Source: JADKIH01 sp031417555
Lineage (GTDB): Bacteria; Bacteroidota; Bacteroidia; AKYH767-A; 2013-40CM-41-45
Assembly: GCA_031417555.1 (NCBI GenBank)
Contig: JANOVV010000009.1
Coordinates: 1 to 64,000, forward strand
DNA: 64,000 bases
Direction: 5' to 3'
This document shows positions 1 to 8,142 of the stretch, piece by piece. The notes under the pieces are model-generated. The model made no database searches, was not told the DNA's origin, and saw only the letters and a program-made list of their open reading frames with translations. The translations under genes were made by a program, and so were the position numbers. The first letter of the stretch is position 1, and each line of letters starts with the position of its first letter.

Positions 1-546
1 TTTGGGTCGGAAGAGTCGCCCAGACAAATTCAGGAAATAAGCGAAGCTTTTGAATATGCACACGAATTAGGAATGACAACAATTTTGTGGTGTTATATGC
101 GTAATGCAGCATTTAAAAAAGATGGTACCGATTATCATACAGCTGCAGATCTTACCGGACAAGCAAATCACCTTGGCGTAACCATACAGGCTGATATTAT
201 AAAACAAAAATTACCTACAACAAATGGCGGCTATACTGCATTGAGTTTCGGGAAAACACATCCTAAAGTTTATTCCGAATTAACGACTGATCATCCGATT
301 GACTTATGCCGCTATCAGGTTGCCAATTGTTACATGGGTCGTGCAGGTTTAATTAATTCAGGCGGAGAATCTAAAGGTGCAAGCGATTTAACTGAAGCAG
401 TAACAACAGCTGTTGTAAATAAGAGGGCCGGCGGACAAGGCCTCATTTCCGGTCGTAAAGCATTTCAGAAACCTGTCAAAGATGGTATAACATTATTGAA
501 TATCATCCAAGACGTTTATCTTGCAAAGGAAATAACTATTGCATAA
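1..546 (+). CDS. fbaB: Class I fructose-bisphosphate aldolase, C-terminal part
   Basis: The reading frame is open from base 1, so the gene begins before the window; the first Met inside it (base 73) is not the start. The 181 visible residues match the C-terminal half of the FbaB/archaeal-type class I aldolase (about 350 aa), which splits fructose-1,6-bisphosphate through a Schiff-base lysine in glycolysis. Recognisable segments are DIIKQKLP followed by TNGGY, the stretch PIDLCRYQVANCYMGRAGLI, then NKRAGGQGLISGRKAFQKP and the ending DVYLAKEITIA, all typical of FbaB. I take the lysine-bearing DIIKQK segment as part of the active site by family resemblance only. The next gene, accD, is about 100 bp downstream and probably separately transcribed. 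Confidence 0.93.
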   Translation, partial: FGSEESPRQIQEISEAFEYAHELGMTTILWCYMRNAAFKKDGTDYHTAADLTGQANHLGVTIQADIIKQKLPTTNGGYTALSFGKTHPKVYSELTTDHPIDLCRYQVANCYMGRAGLINSGGESKGASDLTEAVTTAVVNKRAGGQGLISGRKAFQKPVKDGITLLNIIQDVYLAKEITIA

Positions 547-645
547 ATTAATTAGTGATTTTTAGAATAGAAAACATAATTTATTCTACTTGTTCATTGT
601 AATAAATATTTCGCTCTCTAATTAATAAACGATAACCGATAAATA

Positions 646-1491
646 ATGTCCTGGTTTAAACGCATCAAAGAAGGAATTACCACTTCCACCAAAGAGAAGA
701 AAGAAACACCCGAGGGGTTGTGGCATAAATGCTCTTCTTGTAAACATATCGTGCCTTCAAAAGACCATGCTACCAGAATGTATGTTTGCGAACAATGCAG
801 TCATCACGATCGGATTAACTCTCAAACCTATTTCGAAATTCTTTTAGATGATGATGATGCACTCGAACTGAATCCAATGTTAAGTTCTGATGACCCGCTT
901 TTATTTGTTGATACAAAAAAATACACGGATAGAATTAAAGAAACTCAGAAGAAGACCGGGCTTACTGATGCTATTCGTACTGTTGTTGGCAAAGTTCATG
1001 GCGAAGGACTTGTGATTGCATGTATGGATTTTTCATTTATTGGCGGCTCTATGGGATCCGTTGTAGGGGAAAAAATTTCACGCGCCATTGATCATTGTAT
1101 TGAAAACAAACTTCCTCTGCTTATCATTTCAAAATCGGGTGGCGCACGAATGATGGAAGCTGCATTTTCACTCATGCAGATGGCAAAAACTTCTGCCAAG
1201 CTTACCCGGTTAGCAGATGCCGGACTTCCCTATATTTCTCTGCTGACTGATCCGACAACCGGCGGCGTTACTGCATCTTACGCTATGCTTGGTGATCTGA
1301 ATATTGGCGAACCCGGAGCCTTGATTGGCTTTGCCGGCCCTCGTGTTGTAAAAGAAACTATCGGAAAAGATCTACCTAAAGGATTTCAAACCGCCGAATT
1401 TGTGCTTGAACATGGTTTTTTAGACTTTATAGTCGACCGCCGTGAATTAAAAAACCGAATTGGACAAACTCTAAGGCTTTTGAAAAAATAA
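646..1491 (+). CDS. accD: Acetyl-CoA carboxylase carboxyltransferase subunit beta
   Basis: This subunit pairs with AccA to move the carboxyl group from carboxybiotin to acetyl-CoA, giving malonyl-CoA for fatty acid synthesis in the cytoplasm. The N-terminus carries the AccD zinc ribbon, with Cys29, Cys32, Cys48 and Cys51. The crotonase-fold carboxyltransferase core follows, with the oxyanion-hole glycines in SKSGGARMMEAA and the TDPTTGGVTASYAMLGD segment. At 281 aa it is normal length for Bacteroidota. The start ATG at 646 gives the usual MSWFKRIKEGI opening. The gene stands alone: accA is not in the window, and the 3' side runs straight into a repeat element. Confidence 0.96.
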   Translation: MSWFKRIKEGITTSTKEKKETPEGLWHKCSSCKHIVPSKDHATRMYVCEQCSHHDRINSQTYFEILLDDDDALELNPMLSSDDPLLFVDTKKYTDRIKETQKKTGLTDAIRTVVGKVHGEGLVIACMDFSFIGGSMGSVVGEKISRAIDHCIENKLPLLIISKSGGARMMEAAFSLMQMAKTSAKLTRLADAGLPYISLLTDPTTGGVTASYAMLGDLNIGEPGALIGFAGPRVVKETIGKDLPKGFQTAEFVLEHGFLDFIVDRRELKNRIGQTLRLLKK

Positions 1492-1735
1492 CAAGGGGAA
1501 AAGAGTATCATGTATCATGTATCAAGATATAATATTTCGGATATAAATAAAATCAGATCTTGAGACATGAGAATTAGACTAATTTTTTAAACAAACCCAT
1601 AAAAAATCAATTTTTTTAAATTTTAAGCCCAATACTAGATATTAGTTATTAGTTACTAGAGACAAGTTACTCGATACATGATACATAATACTTGATACTT
1701 GATACATGATACATGATACCATTTTTCCCTTGCAA
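1492..1735. repeat. Inverted element built of 7-bp tandem units
   Basis: A 22-nt stretch at 1505-1526 is the exact reverse complement of 1698-1719, and weaker pairing continues outward (about 15 of 19 bases) to the accD stop on the left and to about 1735 on the right. Inside, from about 1659 to 1719, the DNA reads as about twelve tandem 7-mers (ACTAGAT, ATTAGTT, ACTCGAT, ACATGAT, ACTTGAT and variants). The left arm has the same heptads in reverse orientation. The centre is A+T rich with no open frame of note. The right edge overlaps the -33 element of the rpsO promoter. It resembles a MITE or palindromic intergenic repeat; no transposase is nearby. Confidence 0.75.
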
Positions 1736-1759
1736 GTAATCAATAAAAGCGTACATTTG
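1730..1759 (+). promoter_or_regulatory. Bacteroidota-type promoter of rpsO
   Basis: TTG at 1730-1732 and TACATTTG at 1752-1759 are separated by 19 bp. This matches the known Bacteroidota promoter pattern (TTG, about 19-21 bp, TAnnTTTG). Initiation would fall a few bases downstream, leaving a leader of roughly 20-25 nt before the rpsO ATG at 1790. Confidence 0.75.
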
Positions 1760-1789
1760 CCCCTCATTTTAAAGAATTAAACGATTACA

Positions 1790-2056
1790 ATGCTATCTAC
1801 AGAAACAAAAAAGGGAATTTTTAAAAAATTCGGAGGTTCAGAAACAAATACAGGATCGGCTGAAGGCCAAATTGCTATGTTTACTGAAAGGATCACTTTC
1901 ATGACCCAACATCTTCAAAAATCAAAAAAAGATTTTTCTACACAACGCTCTCTTATAAGATTGGTAGGAAAAAGAAGAAGTCTTTTAGATTATCTTCTAA
2001 AAAAAGATATCGAGCGTTACCGCAAGATTATTAGCAATTTGAATATCAGAAAATAA
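1790..2056 (+). CDS. rpsO: 30S ribosomal protein S15
   Basis: S15 binds 16S rRNA early in assembly of the small-subunit platform. The 88-aa product is full length, with the family signature GSAEGQIAMFTERI near residues 22-35 and the C-terminal segment DYLLKKDIERYRKII. The Met at 1790 fits the family start, and the predicted promoter at 1730-1759 places it in a short leader. As in many bacteria, pnp follows directly; here a terminator-like hairpin (2076-2106) lies between them, so pnp expression may be attenuated relative to rpsO. Confidence 0.97.
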   Translation: MLSTETKKGIFKKFGGSETNTGSAEGQIAMFTERITFMTQHLQKSKKDFSTQRSLIRLVGKRRSLLDYLLKKDIERYRKIISNLNIRK

Positions 2057-2075
2057 TAGTATTATCAAAAAATTC

Positions 2076-2110
2076 AAAAAAGGCGATTCATGGGATTGCC
2101 TTTTTTGCTT
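2076..2110 (+). terminator. Hairpin with U-tract between rpsO and pnp
   Basis: 2076-2087 pairs with 2095-2106 (12 bp, one G-T pair), around a 7-nt loop, and the 3' arm is itself T-rich (GCC followed by six T). It may terminate rpsO messages or act as an attenuator before pnp, which starts only 23 bp further on. Confidence 0.7.
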
Positions 2111-2129
2111 TTAAAAAAAAGATGCAATC

Positions 2130-4301
2130 ATGTCACTAAAAGGAATAGTAAAAGAATTTGATCTGGGCGATGGCCGGAAAATTTCCATCGAAACAGGCCG
2201 TTTGGCTAAACAAGCCGACGGTTCTGTAGTTGTCCGAATGGGAGATTCTATGATTCTCGCCACCGTTGTTTCATCACAAAATGCTAAAGAAGGAGCCGAC
2301 TTCCTTCCACTATCCGTAGATTATCAGGAAAGATTTTCAGCAGTTGGTCGTTTTCCGGGTGGCTTCCTCAAAAGAGAAAGCAGAATGTCGGAATATGAAA
2401 TACTTACAAGTCGCTTAGTCGATCGTGCGCTTCGTCCAATGTTTCCAGATGATTATCATGCCGATACTCAGGTAATAATTACTCTACTTTCAGGAGACCC
2501 CAATGTTCAACCGGATGCTTTGGCAGGATTAGCCGCTTCGGCTGCTTTATCTATTTCAGATATTCCTTTCAACGGACCGATTTCTGAAGTTCGGGTAATA
2601 CGTGCCAATGGAAAATTTATAATCAATCCTTTTACTGCCGATATCGAACAAGCAGACATTGAATTAATGGTTGCCGGTAATGCCGACAGCATATTAATGG
2701 TGGAAGGTGAAATGAAAGAAGTTAGCGAAAAAGAAATGTTAGACGCAATTCGCTTTGCCCACGATGCAATTAAAATTCAATGTAAAGTTCAGCTTGAATT
2801 ACGTGAGATGTGCGGCAATAAAACGAAACGTGAATATTCACACGAAACTAATGATGCCGAATTAAAAGACAGAGTCCGTGCTTTCTGCTACGACAAAGCG
2901 TATGCTCTTGCCCGTTCAGGAAATCCAAACAAGCATGAACGTTCTGAAGCGTTTCATAAATTACAGGATGATTTTATTGCAACACTTTCTCCTGAAGAAG
3001 CTTTGGAAAAAGGTTCCATGTTAAAAAGATATTTTTTCGATGTTGAAAGCGATGCAATGCGTGCCTGTCTTCTAAAAGAAGGTGTTCGTCTTGATGGAAG
3101 AAATACAACTACCATTCGTCCGATCTGGTGTGAAGTAAATTATCTTCCTGCACCGCACGGTTCAGCAATATTTACACGAGGTGAAACACAATCATTAACA
3201 TCTGTAACACTTGGCAGCAAGCTCGATGAGCAAATGATTGATGTACCTATGAAAGAAGGATCTACAAAATTTCTTCTTCATTATAATTTCCCCGGATTTT
3301 CAACAGGTGAAGTAAAACCAAATCGCGCTCCGGCCCGTCGTGAAATCGGTCATGGTAATCTTGCCATGCGTTCATTGAAAATGGTTCTTCCTCCTGAATC
3401 AGAATGCCCTTATACTATTCGTGTTGTTTCCGATATTCTTGAATCCAATGGTTCTTCTTCTATGGCTACTGTTTGTGCGGGTACTCTTGCTCTTATGGAT
3501 GCCGGAATTAAAATTCGCAAACCGGTTTCAGGAATTGCCATGGGATTGATTACTGATGGAAAAGGAAATTATGCCGTATTAAGTGATATCCTCGGAGACG
3601 AAGATCATCTGGGTGATATGGATTTTAAAATCACAGGGACTGAAAATGGAATTTGTGCTTGTCAGATGGATCTTAAAATACAAGGACTGCCCGAAGAAAT
3701 AATGATCAAAGCTCTTGATCAGGCGAAAGCAGGTCGTCAGCATATCCTTCAGGAAATGCTTAAAACACTTGCTGCTCCTCGCGAAGATTATAAACCACAT
3801 GCACCTCGCATTGAACGATTGATCATTCCTAAAGAATTTATCGGAGCAGTAATAGGACCCGGTGGAAAAATTATTCAGGAAATGCAGAGGGAAACAAATA
3901 CTACTATATCTATTGATGAAGTAAACAATGAAGGTATTATTGAGATTTCTTCCAGCGATAAAGATGGTATAGAAGCAGCAAAGGCTCGCATTCGTGCAAT
4001 CACAGCAGTTCCTGAAATAGGAAGCGTGTACGAAGGCAAGGTCAAAAACATTATGGACTTCGGTGCATTTGTTGAATTTATGCCGGGGAAAGACGGACTA
4101 TTACACATTTCAGAAATTACATGGGATCGCCTTGAAACGATGAAAGGAGTCTTTAACGAAGGAGACAGAGTTAAAGTAAAATTAATCGATGTAGATAAAA
4201 AAACGGGAAAATTCAGACTTTCAAAGAAAGCTCTTGAACCAAAACCGGAAGGCGCAGAAGATTCAGAACGTCGCCCTCAGCGTCGCCAACCTCAACCGTA
4301 A
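2130..4301 (+). CDS. pnp: Polyribonucleotide nucleotidyltransferase (PNPase)
   Basis: A phosphorolytic 3'-5' exoribonuclease active in mRNA decay; family members form trimers. Domains in order: first RNase PH core (about residues 10-145, with the FSAVGRFPGGFLKRESR segment), the alpha-helical linker, the second catalytic RNase PH core (about 315-460), a KH domain (GAVIGPGGKIIQEMQ, about 560-615) and an S1 domain (GSVYEGKVKNIMDFGAFVEF, about 622-692). At 723 aa it is full length; the C-terminal tail after S1 is short and basic. It forms a unit with rpsO and is followed by a strong terminator at 4344-4380. Confidence 0.97.
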   Translation: MSLKGIVKEFDLGDGRKISIETGRLAKQADGSVVVRMGDSMILATVVSSQNAKEGADFLPLSVDYQERFSAVGRFPGGFLKRESRMSEYEILTSRLVDRALRPMFPDDYHADTQVIITLLSGDPNVQPDALAGLAASAALSISDIPFNGPISEVRVIRANGKFIINPFTADIEQADIELMVAGNADSILMVEGEMKEVSEKEMLDAIRFAHDAIKIQCKVQLELREMCGNKTKREYSHETNDAELKDRVRAFCYDKAYALARSGNPNKHERSEAFHKLQDDFIATLSPEEALEKGSMLKRYFFDVESDAMRACLLKEGVRLDGRNTTTIRPIWCEVNYLPAPHGSAIFTRGETQSLTSVTLGSKLDEQMIDVPMKEGSTKFLLHYNFPGFSTGEVKPNRAPARREIGHGNLAMRSLKMVLPPESECPYTIRVVSDILESNGSSSMATVCAGTLALMDAGIKIRKPVSGIAMGLITDGKGNYAVLSDILGDEDHLGDMDFKITGTENGICACQMDLKIQGLPEEIMIKALDQAKAGRQHILQEMLKTLAAPREDYKPHAPRIERLIIPKEFIGAVIGPGGKIIQEMQRETNTTISIDEVNNEGIIEISSSDKDGIEAAKARIRAITAVPEIGSVYEGKVKNIMDFGAFVEFMPGKDGLLHISEITWDRLETMKGVFNEGDRVKVKLIDVDKKTGKFRLSKKALEPKPEGAEDSERRPQRRQPQP

Positions 4302-4343
4302 ACCTTAAAATAAAACAAGTCGGTTTTAAATTTTTAATACCAT

Positions 4344-4382
4344 AAAAGAAAAAGCAACTCAAAAGGTTGCTTTTTCTTTTAT
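4344..4382 (+). terminator. Rho-independent terminator after pnp
   Basis: A perfect 15-bp stem (4344-4358 with 4366-4380) encloses a 7-nt loop. The 3' arm is T-rich. Because the arms are A-rich and T-rich respectively, it could also terminate from the other direction, but no convergent gene ends here. Confidence 0.85.
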
Positions 4383-4424
4383 ACATATTTTTTGATTTTT
4401 GTAAGATTCAACTCTTATTAATAG

Positions 4425-4479
4425 AAACCTTGTTTATGAAGGCTTCCAATTTTTATTAACATAAAACCTTGGTTTATGT
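4425..4479. repeat. Repeated AAACCTTG(G)TTTATG motif upstream of rpoD
   Basis: AAACCTTGTTTATG at 4425-4438 recurs as AAACCTTGGTTTATG at 4464-4478. The second copy sits in a near-palindrome, ACATAAAACC-TT-GGTTTATGT (4459-4479). Two similar, partly palindromic boxes 39 bp apart, about 90-140 bp before the rpoD ATG, look like operator sites or a promoter region. No matching regulator is identified. Confidence 0.4.
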
Positions 4480-4566
4480 GTAAGATGCTCCTTTAAATTC
4501 TAAAAATATCTGAAACTTATGAGTATTGCCCCCGTTTCACACATTATATAAAATAGCATAAAACAC

Positions 4567-5433
4567 ATGAGACAACTTAAAATTACAAAACAAGTAACGA
4601 ACCGTGAAACAGCGTCGCTTGACAAGTACCTGCAGGAAATTGGCCGCGTCGAGCTGATTACTGCAGAAGAAGAGGTCCGTTTGGCACAACGGATTAAGAA
4701 AGGCGATGGGGAAGCCCTTGAACGCCTGACAAAAGCGAATTTAAGGTTCGTGGTTTCAGTTGCCAAGCAATACCAGAACCAGGGACTTACACTGGGAGAT
4801 CTTATTAATGAAGGTAACCTGGGTCTCATCAAAGCTGCACAGCGATTTGATGAAACACGCGGATTTAAATTTATTTCCTACGCTGTTTGGTGGATAAGGC
4901 AATCCATTCTTCAGGCTTTAGCTGAACAATCGCGTATTGTAAGATTACCATTAAATAAAATCGGTTCTATTAATAAGATTAATAAAACCTTTTCGAAACT
5001 CGAACAGGAATTTGAACGGGAACCATCTACTGAAGAAATTGCAACGGCCATGGAGGTATCTATAGATGATATCAAAGATGCCATGCGCACTTCCGGCCGG
5101 CATATTTCAATGGATGCTCCTTTACAACAAGGTGAAGACAGCACGCTGATTGATGTTCTTGGTGATGATGACCAGCCACATCCCGATGCTTCACTCATTA
5201 CAGAATCACTTCGCCGTGAAGTAGAACGTGCTTTATCAACCTTAACAACCCGTGAAGCAGATGTTATAAGCCTTTATTTCGGCTTAGCCGTTGGCGAACA
5301 ACCTATGACACTCGAAGAAATCGGCGAAAGGTTTGATTTAACTAGAGAACGTGTCAGACAAATAAAAGAAAAAGCGATACGTCGTTTAAAACATACTTCA
5401 AGAAGTAAAATTCTAAAAACCTACTTAGGTTAA
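4567..5433 (+). CDS. rpoD: Primary RNA polymerase sigma factor (RpoD/SigA)
   Basis: The housekeeping sigma factor directs RNA polymerase to the TTG / TAnnTTTG promoters seen in this window. Region 1.2 is at the N-terminus (LDKYLQEIGRVELITAEEE). Region 2 has FKFISYAVWWIRQSILQAL (2.3-2.4), region 3 follows, and region 4.2 carries the helix-turn-helix EEIGERFDLTRERVRQIKEK. At 288 aa it lacks the long region 1.1 and the non-conserved insert of proteobacterial RpoD, as is normal for Bacteroidota. The start at 4567 fits the conserved MRQLKITKQVTNR opening. It is monocistronic, with a hairpin at 5463-5497 behind it. Confidence 0.96.
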   Translation: MRQLKITKQVTNRETASLDKYLQEIGRVELITAEEEVRLAQRIKKGDGEALERLTKANLRFVVSVAKQYQNQGLTLGDLINEGNLGLIKAAQRFDETRGFKFISYAVWWIRQSILQALAEQSRIVRLPLNKIGSINKINKTFSKLEQEFEREPSTEEIATAMEVSIDDIKDAMRTSGRHISMDAPLQQGEDSTLIDVLGDDDQPHPDASLITESLRREVERALSTLTTREADVISLYFGLAVGEQPMTLEEIGERFDLTRERVRQIKEKAIRRLKHTSRSKILKTYLG

Positions 5434-5462
5434 TTTAGAATAAAAAATATTCGTTATGGTTT

Positions 5463-5500
5463 AAATCTCTCATCCTTTAAAAATGGATGAGAGATTTATA
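5463..5500 (+). terminator. Hairpin after rpoD
   Basis: A perfect 13-bp stem, 5463-5475 with 5485-5497, encloses a 9-nt A+T loop. The 3' tract is only TTTATATTA, so termination strength is uncertain. Confidence 0.7.
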
Positions 5501-5582
5501 TTAAATAAGATATTGCAATTAGAATTTTGCTTAGTTCATTCTACTTAGTACTTTGTACTACTTTTTATAAAGACTTTTACGA

Positions 5583-6233
5583 ATGTCAATACTAATAGCA
5601 CCGTCCATTTTATCTGCAGATTTTGCAAACCTGCAACGAGATGTTGAAATGATCAATACCAGCGTTGCAGACTGGCTTCATGTGGATGTTATGGATGGAG
5701 TTTTTGTACCAAACATTTCCTTTGGCTTCCCGGTTATTAAAGCAATCAAAAAACATTCAAAAAAACCGTTGGATGTTCATTTGATGATTGTACAGCCGGA
5801 GCGGTATATAAGCCAGTTTAAAGAAGTTGGCGCCGATATTTTAAGCGTACATATTGAAGCGAGCATACATCTTCATCGCACGATTCAACAAATTAAATTA
5901 TCGGGCATGAAAGCAGGAGTAGCGATTAATCCGCATACACCGATTAGTATGCTCGAACCAGTAATTAATGATATCGATGTTGTTTGTCTGATGAGTGTAA
6001 ATCCCGGTTTTGGCGGACAAAAATTTATAGAAGCAACCTATGCAAGAACATCCGAATTGAAAGAAATGATTCTTCAAAAAAATTCAGGTGCTAAAATTGA
6101 GATTGACGGCGGTGTGGATCTTAACAATGCATCAGCATTAATAAAAGCAGGCGCCGATATTTTTGTCGCCGGAAATACAGTTTTTTCCTCTAATAATCCG
6201 GTTGAAACTATTTTAAAATTAAAGAACAGCTAG
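5583..6233 (+). CDS. rpe: Ribulose-phosphate 3-epimerase
   Basis: Interconverts D-ribulose 5-phosphate and D-xylulose 5-phosphate in the pentose phosphate pathway. This is a TIM-barrel protein of 216 aa, the usual length. Family motifs are clear: APSILSADFANLQ at the start, LHVDVMDGVFVPNISFG with a metal/acid-base Asp, DVHLMIVQPERYI, SVNPGFGGQKFI, and EIDGGVDLNNA with the second catalytic Asp. No close operon partner: rpoD is on the same strand but separated by a hairpin, and the 463-bp gap downstream holds a palindromic element. Confidence 0.96.
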   Translation: MSILIAPSILSADFANLQRDVEMINTSVADWLHVDVMDGVFVPNISFGFPVIKAIKKHSKKPLDVHLMIVQPERYISQFKEVGADILSVHIEASIHLHRTIQQIKLSGMKAGVAINPHTPISMLEPVINDIDVVCLMSVNPGFGGQKFIEATYARTSELKEMILQKNSGAKIEIDGGVDLNNASALIKAGADIFVAGNTVFSSNNPVETILKLKNS

Positions 6234-6397
6234 TATTTTATTAATTGATTGTTTATATAAATTTTTAATTTTCTCTCAATTGTTATTACTTTAACTTTAG
6301 GCAAAGAAGATTTTTTGAGAAAACAATCTACTACTCTTCTTAATATTCTCAATTTTAAAATAAACAGCAAATTCCACTTTATAATTTATTTAGAGGT

Positions 6398-6570
6398 TCT
6401 TTAAACTCAAAAGTTCCTTACAGGATGACATTTAATTTGGATTTTGAGTACTGTCCACTTGCCGCAGAACAGAAGTTGTTAAAAGAAACTAATTTTCATT
6501 GGCGGCAAGTGGACAGTACATGAACTCAATATTTGGACGTCATCCTGCAAGGAACTTTTGAATTTAAAAA
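6398..6570. repeat. Nested palindromic element
   Basis: Two inverted repeats sit one inside the other. The outer arms 6408-6429 and 6539-6560 pair over 22 bp with one mismatch and continue imperfectly to about 6398 and 6570. The inner arms 6448-6465 and 6502-6519 pair over 18 bp perfectly, around a 36-nt loop. The spacers between outer and inner arms also resemble each other loosely. There is no credible open frame. The rest of the 6234-6696 gap is A+T rich with nothing I recognise. It may be a non-autonomous mobile element or structured RNA; the 3' end of rpe and that of the minus-strand dehydrogenase both face it. Confidence 0.8.
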
Positions 6571-6696
6571 ATCGAAAATAACTTTGTTGACCATTTGAAA
6601 ATGTTCGGTGGTGTCTCAATAATACCGGCCAAGGTGTTTTAATTAAATTTAATAATTGTAAGCCCAAAATCTTACAATAGCTGTTGGGATTAACCT

Positions 6697-7929
6697 TCAC
6701 TTTTCAATAATATCCCCTTCTGCATAGTCTTTAAGATATGCAAACCTCTCCGTCAGCTTTCCGTCTTTTAAAATAGTTCCTCTTTCGATTATTCCTGATA
6801 AATCTTCGCCGAAAAGCGAAGGCAAAACTCTTTCTATCAAATGTTTTCCAAATCCATCTGAAGCATCACGTGGTAATTCGCATGGGAGATTATCAATTGC
6901 CATTATGGTAATGGAAGTTTTATCAAATGCTTCTGTTTCTTTTTGTGTTAAAGGATTGTAGCCATAAAATTTATCATCAATCGTACTTGCTCTTGCTGTA
7001 GATGGTATGCTTCCATTCACATCACAAGTCACATCGGCAATAACACTAATCCGAAAATCAGGATCATGCATTCTTTCCTTTGAAAACATAATATCGGCCG
7101 ATGGATCCCAAAACGTACAGTGAATCAAAACATCTGTCATTGATGCAAAAGAATCCGGATCACTGAAGGTACAACGATACGAAGCCGGATTGTGATGAAA
7201 CTCCCAGCTGCTAAACGGAGAATTATCGCGGGAAGTAAAATAATCTTCAGAATGTAATTGAACATAAACAGGTTCACGGAATGTATAATTTAAAAATTCA
7301 TATGGAGTTACTTTTCTTAAACTCATTGCTCCCATTGTTTCACAAGCACCATTGGCAACTCTTCCGCTTCCGGTAATTACAATTTTTATATTCGGAAGAT
7401 TGGCTTTCTCTAATTCTTTGAATAATTCTTTTTTATCATGACAAAGTGCTGCGCTTTTGAGTTCAAACATCTTGTATTTTAATCCATATGCCATAATCCC
7501 ATTGTAGGCACCCACTATTCCGGCAAACCTCCCAAATCCAATTACACGATTGCCTTGTTTATCGACCAGGCTTTCATAATCAATCATGGTAATGTTTTTC
7601 TTAATCATTGCCTGCAACAATGCTTGATTACGAGGTTGCTTTTTAATGGTATGCGAAAAAAACATGTATTTCTTCCCGGGTAAAAGGTCTTTTATGGGAA
7701 CTTCTTTAATTCCAATGAGGATATCCGAATCGCTGATATCCTCCTGAATAGTAATGCCCTCTTTAATATACTCTTCATCCTTAAATGCCCGCCAGGAACT
7801 AGGCTGTACGACCAATTCAATCCACGGAAATTGACTAAGTATTTGACTGCATTGTGTGGGAATCAAACACACTCGTTTATCATGTGGCACTTTACCTTCG
7901 CGAAGTATGGCAATCTTTAATTTTTTCAT
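6697..7929 (-). CDS. Saccharopine dehydrogenase-like / alanine dehydrogenase-PNT family oxidoreductase
   Basis: The N-terminal segment IAILREGKVPHDKRVCLIP is the AlaDH/PNT-N opening (a conserved Arg/Lys pair that binds the keto-acid). The middle has a Rossmann segment, IKIVITGSGRVANGACETM, resembling LYS1-type saccharopine dehydrogenase and the lysine-ketoglutarate reductase half of AASS more than true alanine dehydrogenase. At 410 aa it is close to that subgroup. Expected chemistry is NAD(P)-linked reductive amination or its reverse; the substrate is not determinable here. The gene is alone, with the palindromic element beyond its 3' end and a heptad repeat upstream. Confidence 0.75.
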   Translation of the reverse strand: MKKLKIAILREGKVPHDKRVCLIPTQCSQILSQFPWIELVVQPSSWRAFKDEEYIKEGITIQEDISDSDILIGIKEVPIKDLLPGKKYMFFSHTIKKQPRNQALLQAMIKKNITMIDYESLVDKQGNRVIGFGRFAGIVGAYNGIMAYGLKYKMFELKSAALCHDKKELFKELEKANLPNIKIVITGSGRVANGACETMGAMSLRKVTPYEFLNYTFREPVYVQLHSEDYFTSRDNSPFSSWEFHHNPASYRCTFSDPDSFASMTDVLIHCTFWDPSADIMFSKERMHDPDFRISVIADVTCDVNGSIPSTARASTIDDKFYGYNPLTQKETEAFDKTSITIMAIDNLPCELPRDASDGFGKHLIERVLPSLFGEDLSGIIERGTILKDGKLTERFAYLKDYAEGDIIEK

Positions 7930-7964
7930 TCGAGGCGAAGATAATATTTAGGATTGAGAAAAGT

Positions 7965-8018
7965 GAAAAGAGTATCAGGTATCATGTATCAAGTATCATG
8001 AATCAAGTATCAAGAATT
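7965..8018. repeat. 7-bp tandem repeat array, same family as 1505-1526
   Basis: From 7970 the sequence reads as heptads GTATCAG, GTATCAT, GTATCAA, GTATCAT, GAATCAA, GTATCAA. The flank GAAAAGAGTATCA is shared with the left arm of the 1492-1735 element, so this is a second copy of one end of that family. It lies between the divergent starts of the dehydrogenase and the coiled-coil protein. Confidence 0.7.
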
Positions 8019-8142
8019 TTGATGGGGATTTTAATAAATTGTGGTGGTTTTAAGTTATTGAGTCTTAAAAAGGTATTGTCGGGTTAATAAATCAATTGTA
8101 ACTTGCTCGTTCATTTTTAATAATCAAATTCTCAAATTCAAG

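Noticed and set aside
1505..1719. CRISPR-like repeat array
   Set aside because: Units are 7 bp and degenerate, without unique spacers or cas genes; not a CRISPR.
3579..3800. Minus-strand frames inside pnp and other long genes
   Set aside because: They overlap strongly conserved coding sequence and give Phe/Ser/Ile-rich proteins without motifs.
7854..8087. Plus-strand frame of 77 codons over the dehydrogenase start
   Set aside because: It runs through the heptad repeat and overlaps the start of the minus-strand gene; not protein-like.
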